The position numbers and the translations under genes were made by a program. The notes below the pieces were generated by a model. The model made no database searches and was not told the origin of the DNA. It was given only the letters and a program-made list of their open reading frames with translations. Positions 63,226-64,000 of a stretch of DNA of 64,000 nucleotides are shown in pieces. The stretch is taken from contig NZ_CP041730.1 in assembly GCF_007431345.1 (NCBI RefSeq), forward strand, positions 1,054,001 to 1,118,000, read 5' to 3'. The first letter of the stretch is position 1, and each line of letters begins with the position of its first letter. Source of the DNA: Chitinimonas arctica (lineage in GTDB: Bacteria; Pseudomonadota; Gammaproteobacteria; Burkholderiales; Chitinimonadaceae).

Positions 63226-64000
63226 ATGGCTCGCCCCCTTCGACTTGAGTTTGCCGGTGCACTGTACCACCTCACCTCACGAGGTGATCGGCGTGAAGAC
63301 ATCTATCTTACCGAGGAAGATCGCCGGCAATTTCTGATGCTGCTCGGTCAAGTGTGCGAACGGTTCAACTGGCGGGTTCATGCCTATTGCCTGATGACCA
63401 ACCACTACCACCTTGTGGTGGAGACGGTGGAAGCGAATCTTTCGGCGGGCATGCGTCAACTCAACGGTGTCTATACCCAATACTTCAACCGTGCCCATTG
63501 TCGGGTAGGCCATGTGTTTCAAGGGCGGTATAAAGGCATCCTGGTAGAACGGGACAGCTACCTGCTGGAATTGTCTCGCTACGTAGTACTCAATCCACTT
63601 CGCGCTGGCATGGTGGCCGAACTGCTCGATTGGCCCTGGAGCAGCTATCCAACCATGGTGGGAGATTCAGCGCCCGATTGGCTTGCGGTCAAGCCCTTGC
63701 TGGCGTGTTTCGGTGGGAAAATTGATCAGGCTCGCGAGCGTTACCGCCGTTTCGTTGCACAGGGCGTTAATCGCAGTCCTCCGTGGGAGGAACTACGGGG
63801 CCAGGCATTCTTAGGTAGTGATGCATTCCTTGATCAGATGCAGGTGCGGCTGAGTCAGCAAGTATCGGCTGTGACTAGTCTGCGAGAAATCCCCCGCGTC
63901 CAGCGCCGGCCTGCAGCCAAACCCGTGGGCTGGTATGCAATCATGTATCCGGAAAGAAATACAGCGATTTTCGAGGCATACCAGAGTGGTGGTTACACTT
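63226..64000 (+). CDS. REP-associated tyrosine transposase (RAYT, Y1_Tnp), cut by the window end
   Basis: A 258-codon frame still open at the window edge. It starts MARPLRLEFAGALYHLTSRG and has the HUH metal-binding pair in MTNHYHLVVETVE, then VGHVFQGRYKGILVERDSYL and LSRYVVLNPLRAGMV, all typical of the IS200-like RAYT family with the catalytic tyrosine region in SRYVVLNP. An in-frame ATG at 63190 exists, but homologues begin at 63226. RAYTs are thought to mobilise REP-type repeats, and such repeats stand right before it. It is probably a domesticated single-copy enzyme or part of a small mobile unit. Confidence 0.9.
   Translation, partial: MARPLRLEFAGALYHLTSRGDRREDIYLTEEDRRQFLMLLGQVCERFNWRVHAYCLMTNHYHLVVETVEANLSAGMRQLNGVYTQYFNRAHCRVGHVFQGRYKGILVERDSYLLELSRYVVLNPLRAGMVAELLDWPWSSYPTMVGDSAPDWLAVKPLLACFGGKIDQARERYRRFVAQGVNRSPPWEELRGQAFLGSDAFLDQMQVRLSQQVSAVTSLREIPRVQRRPAAKPVGWYAIMYPERNTAIFEAYQSGGYT

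Overview
The window reads as a piece of chromosome from a GC-rich beta-proteobacterium. This is inferred from the dapC-dapD gene order, strong codon bias and gene families typical of Neisseriales or Burkholderiales; no rRNA or other taxonomic marker is present, so this stays an inference. No tRNA, rRNA, CRISPR array or replication origin was seen.

Left arm (1-9.0 kb): the 5' end of a leftward secreted-protein gene, lysine biosynthesis genes dapC and dapD, a receiver-GGDEF diguanylate cyclase, a MOSC protein, a DMT exporter, an exported cupin, a HigB/HigA-type toxin-antitoxin pair and a secreted AGE-family sugar epimerase-like protein. From 9.1 to 12.9 kb lies a YjbE/YjbH-type exopolysaccharide locus: a tiny Ala/Thr-rich exported protein, a strong hairpin, a YjbH outer-membrane protein fused to a PAP2 phosphatase, and a MORN-repeat protein.

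Surface-polysaccharide cluster (13.0-37.3 kb, all leftward, 22 genes, many with 1-11 nt overlaps): read in the direction of transcription it has an export channel (Wza-like) and chain-length protein (Wzz-like), then WlbA/WbpB, WbpD and WbpE (2,3-diamino-hexuronic acid synthesis), a Wzx flippase, an unassigned transferase-like protein, a first amidotransferase triad (HisH, HisF2/AglZ, PP-loop ATPase), a Wzy-like polymerase, a GT4 glycosyltransferase, a small phosphoglycosyltransferase, a second amidotransferase triad (PP-loop ATPase, HisF, HisH), and NeuA, NeuB, NeuC, a PglD-type acetyltransferase, a CBS-fused aminotransferase and a PglF/WbpM-type dehydratase, which together make a CMP-legionaminic-acid-type sugar. 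The simplest reading is a Wzx/Wzy-assembled polymer with two different acetamidino sugars, one a diamino-uronic acid and one a nonulosonic acid. The middle of the cluster is visibly richer in A+T than its flanks.

Right arm (37.7-64 kb): trpS with an extra C-terminal domain, a clear terminator, an AT-rich patch, and then one uninterrupted 23-kb gene for a 7,695-residue RHS/YD-repeat protein. It carries an FG-GAP block, a duplicated beta-sandwich insert, about 900 residues of non-YD beta modules, two LysM domains and a C-terminal HEGQH zinc-protease-like tip. A small overlapping gene directly behind it is the probable immunity gene. After that come a relic that looks like a displaced toxin tip, short tandem repeats and a REP-associated tyrosine transposase cut by the window edge. 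The end of the RHS gene thus looks like an active exchange site for toxin tips.
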